From JALYUA01 sp039931865 (GTDB taxonomy: Bacteria > Acidobacteriota > Thermoanaerobaculia > UBA5066 > Gp7-AA6), in the NCBI GenBank assembly GCA_039931865.1, contig JBDTRB010000040.1, positions 1 to 30,797 on the forward strand: a DNA stretch of 30,797 bases, read 5' to 3'. Shown piece by piece: positions 30,758-30,797 of the stretch. The stretch's first letter is position 1; the number at the start of each line of letters is the position of its first letter. The notes beneath the pieces are model-generated. The model had not been told where the DNA came from. It searched no databases and saw nothing but the letters and a program-made list of their open reading frames with translations. Made by a program: the position numbers and the translations under genes.

Positions 30758-30797
30758 TTAAAACGCCAGACGCAGCGCGTCACGCACGAATCGTCGG
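30758..30797 (-). CDS. Possible 3' end of a convergent gene, cut by the window edge
   Basis: On the minus strand a frame reads RRFVRDALRLAF then TAA, open to the right edge. Only 12 codons are visible and the stop sits in a TTAGGGG-like repeat, so this may be chance. No family can be assigned. Confidence 0.2.
   Translation of the reverse strand, partial: RRFVRDALRLAF

Overview
The window is GC-rich bacterial chromosome, densely packed with genes on both strands. I see no rRNA, tRNA, CRISPR array, integrase, transposase or phage gene, so it reads as core chromosome. The gene mix suggests a Gram-negative soil or sediment bacterium, most likely Acidobacteriota (Thermoanaerobaculia-like). It includes an M28 peptidase-PDZ-propeller fusion, an RnfD-like/DUF2330 pair, a zinc-ribbon pseudokinase, an FAD reductase-polyferredoxin fusion and a two-gene E1 dehydrogenase. 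That placement is inference; no phylogenetic marker is present.

Layout. 1-2.4 kb: a 5'-truncated exported vanadium-haloperoxidase/PAP2 protein convergent with an Fpg/Nei DNA glycosylase. 2.7-9.0 kb (+): FAD reductase-polyferredoxin fusion, M28 peptidase-PDZ-TolB propeller, and a DUF2231-Rieske protein. 9.2-10.2 kb (-): two GNAT acetyltransferases. 10.3-12.5 kb (+): an RnfD/NqrB-like membrane protein overlapping a secreted DUF2330 protein. 12.6-13.2 kb (-): a secreted leucine-rich-repeat protein. 13.3-18.85 kb (-): a five-gene operon, moaB > NamZ(DUF1343)-MobB fusion > HAD phosphatase > serA > ddl, in which every junction is a 4-nt start/stop overlap. 19.0-21.7 kb (+): a membrane-anchored pseudokinase-like protein. 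21.7-22.9 kb (-): mobA-moaC. 23.0-23.7 kb (+): a family 2 glycosyltransferase. 23.7-28.0 kb (-): an SPFH protein, ribBA, and the large subunit of a B12-dependent acyl-CoA mutase. 28.2-30.7 kb (+): a BON-domain protein and the E1 alpha and beta subunits of a 2-oxoacid dehydrogenase.

How the genes fit together. Four molybdenum-cofactor functions (moaB, a MobB domain, moaC, mobA) lie in two minus-strand transcription units on either side of the pseudokinase gene. The same operon joins cofactor work to serine synthesis (serA) and peptidoglycan (ddl, and a DUF1343 domain related to N-acetylmuramidases). The E1 pair would need E2/E3 genes outside the window. The acyl-CoA mutase lacks its own B12-binding domain and needs a separate small subunit, also not present here.

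Three things stand out. First, a -10-like box (consensus about GYTANNATC) recurs exactly 6-7 nt before several start codons, which predicts leaderless transcripts. Second, three proteins have unusual architecture: DUF1343-MobB, an apparently circularly permuted flavin reductase fused to a polyferredoxin, and a tandem-duplicated haloperoxidase with one degraded half. Third, a family of perfect hairpin repeats sits at gene ends. No wholly new multi-gene defence or metabolic system is evident; the best candidates for new biology are the DUF1343-MobB operon and the RnfD-like/DUF2330 pair.
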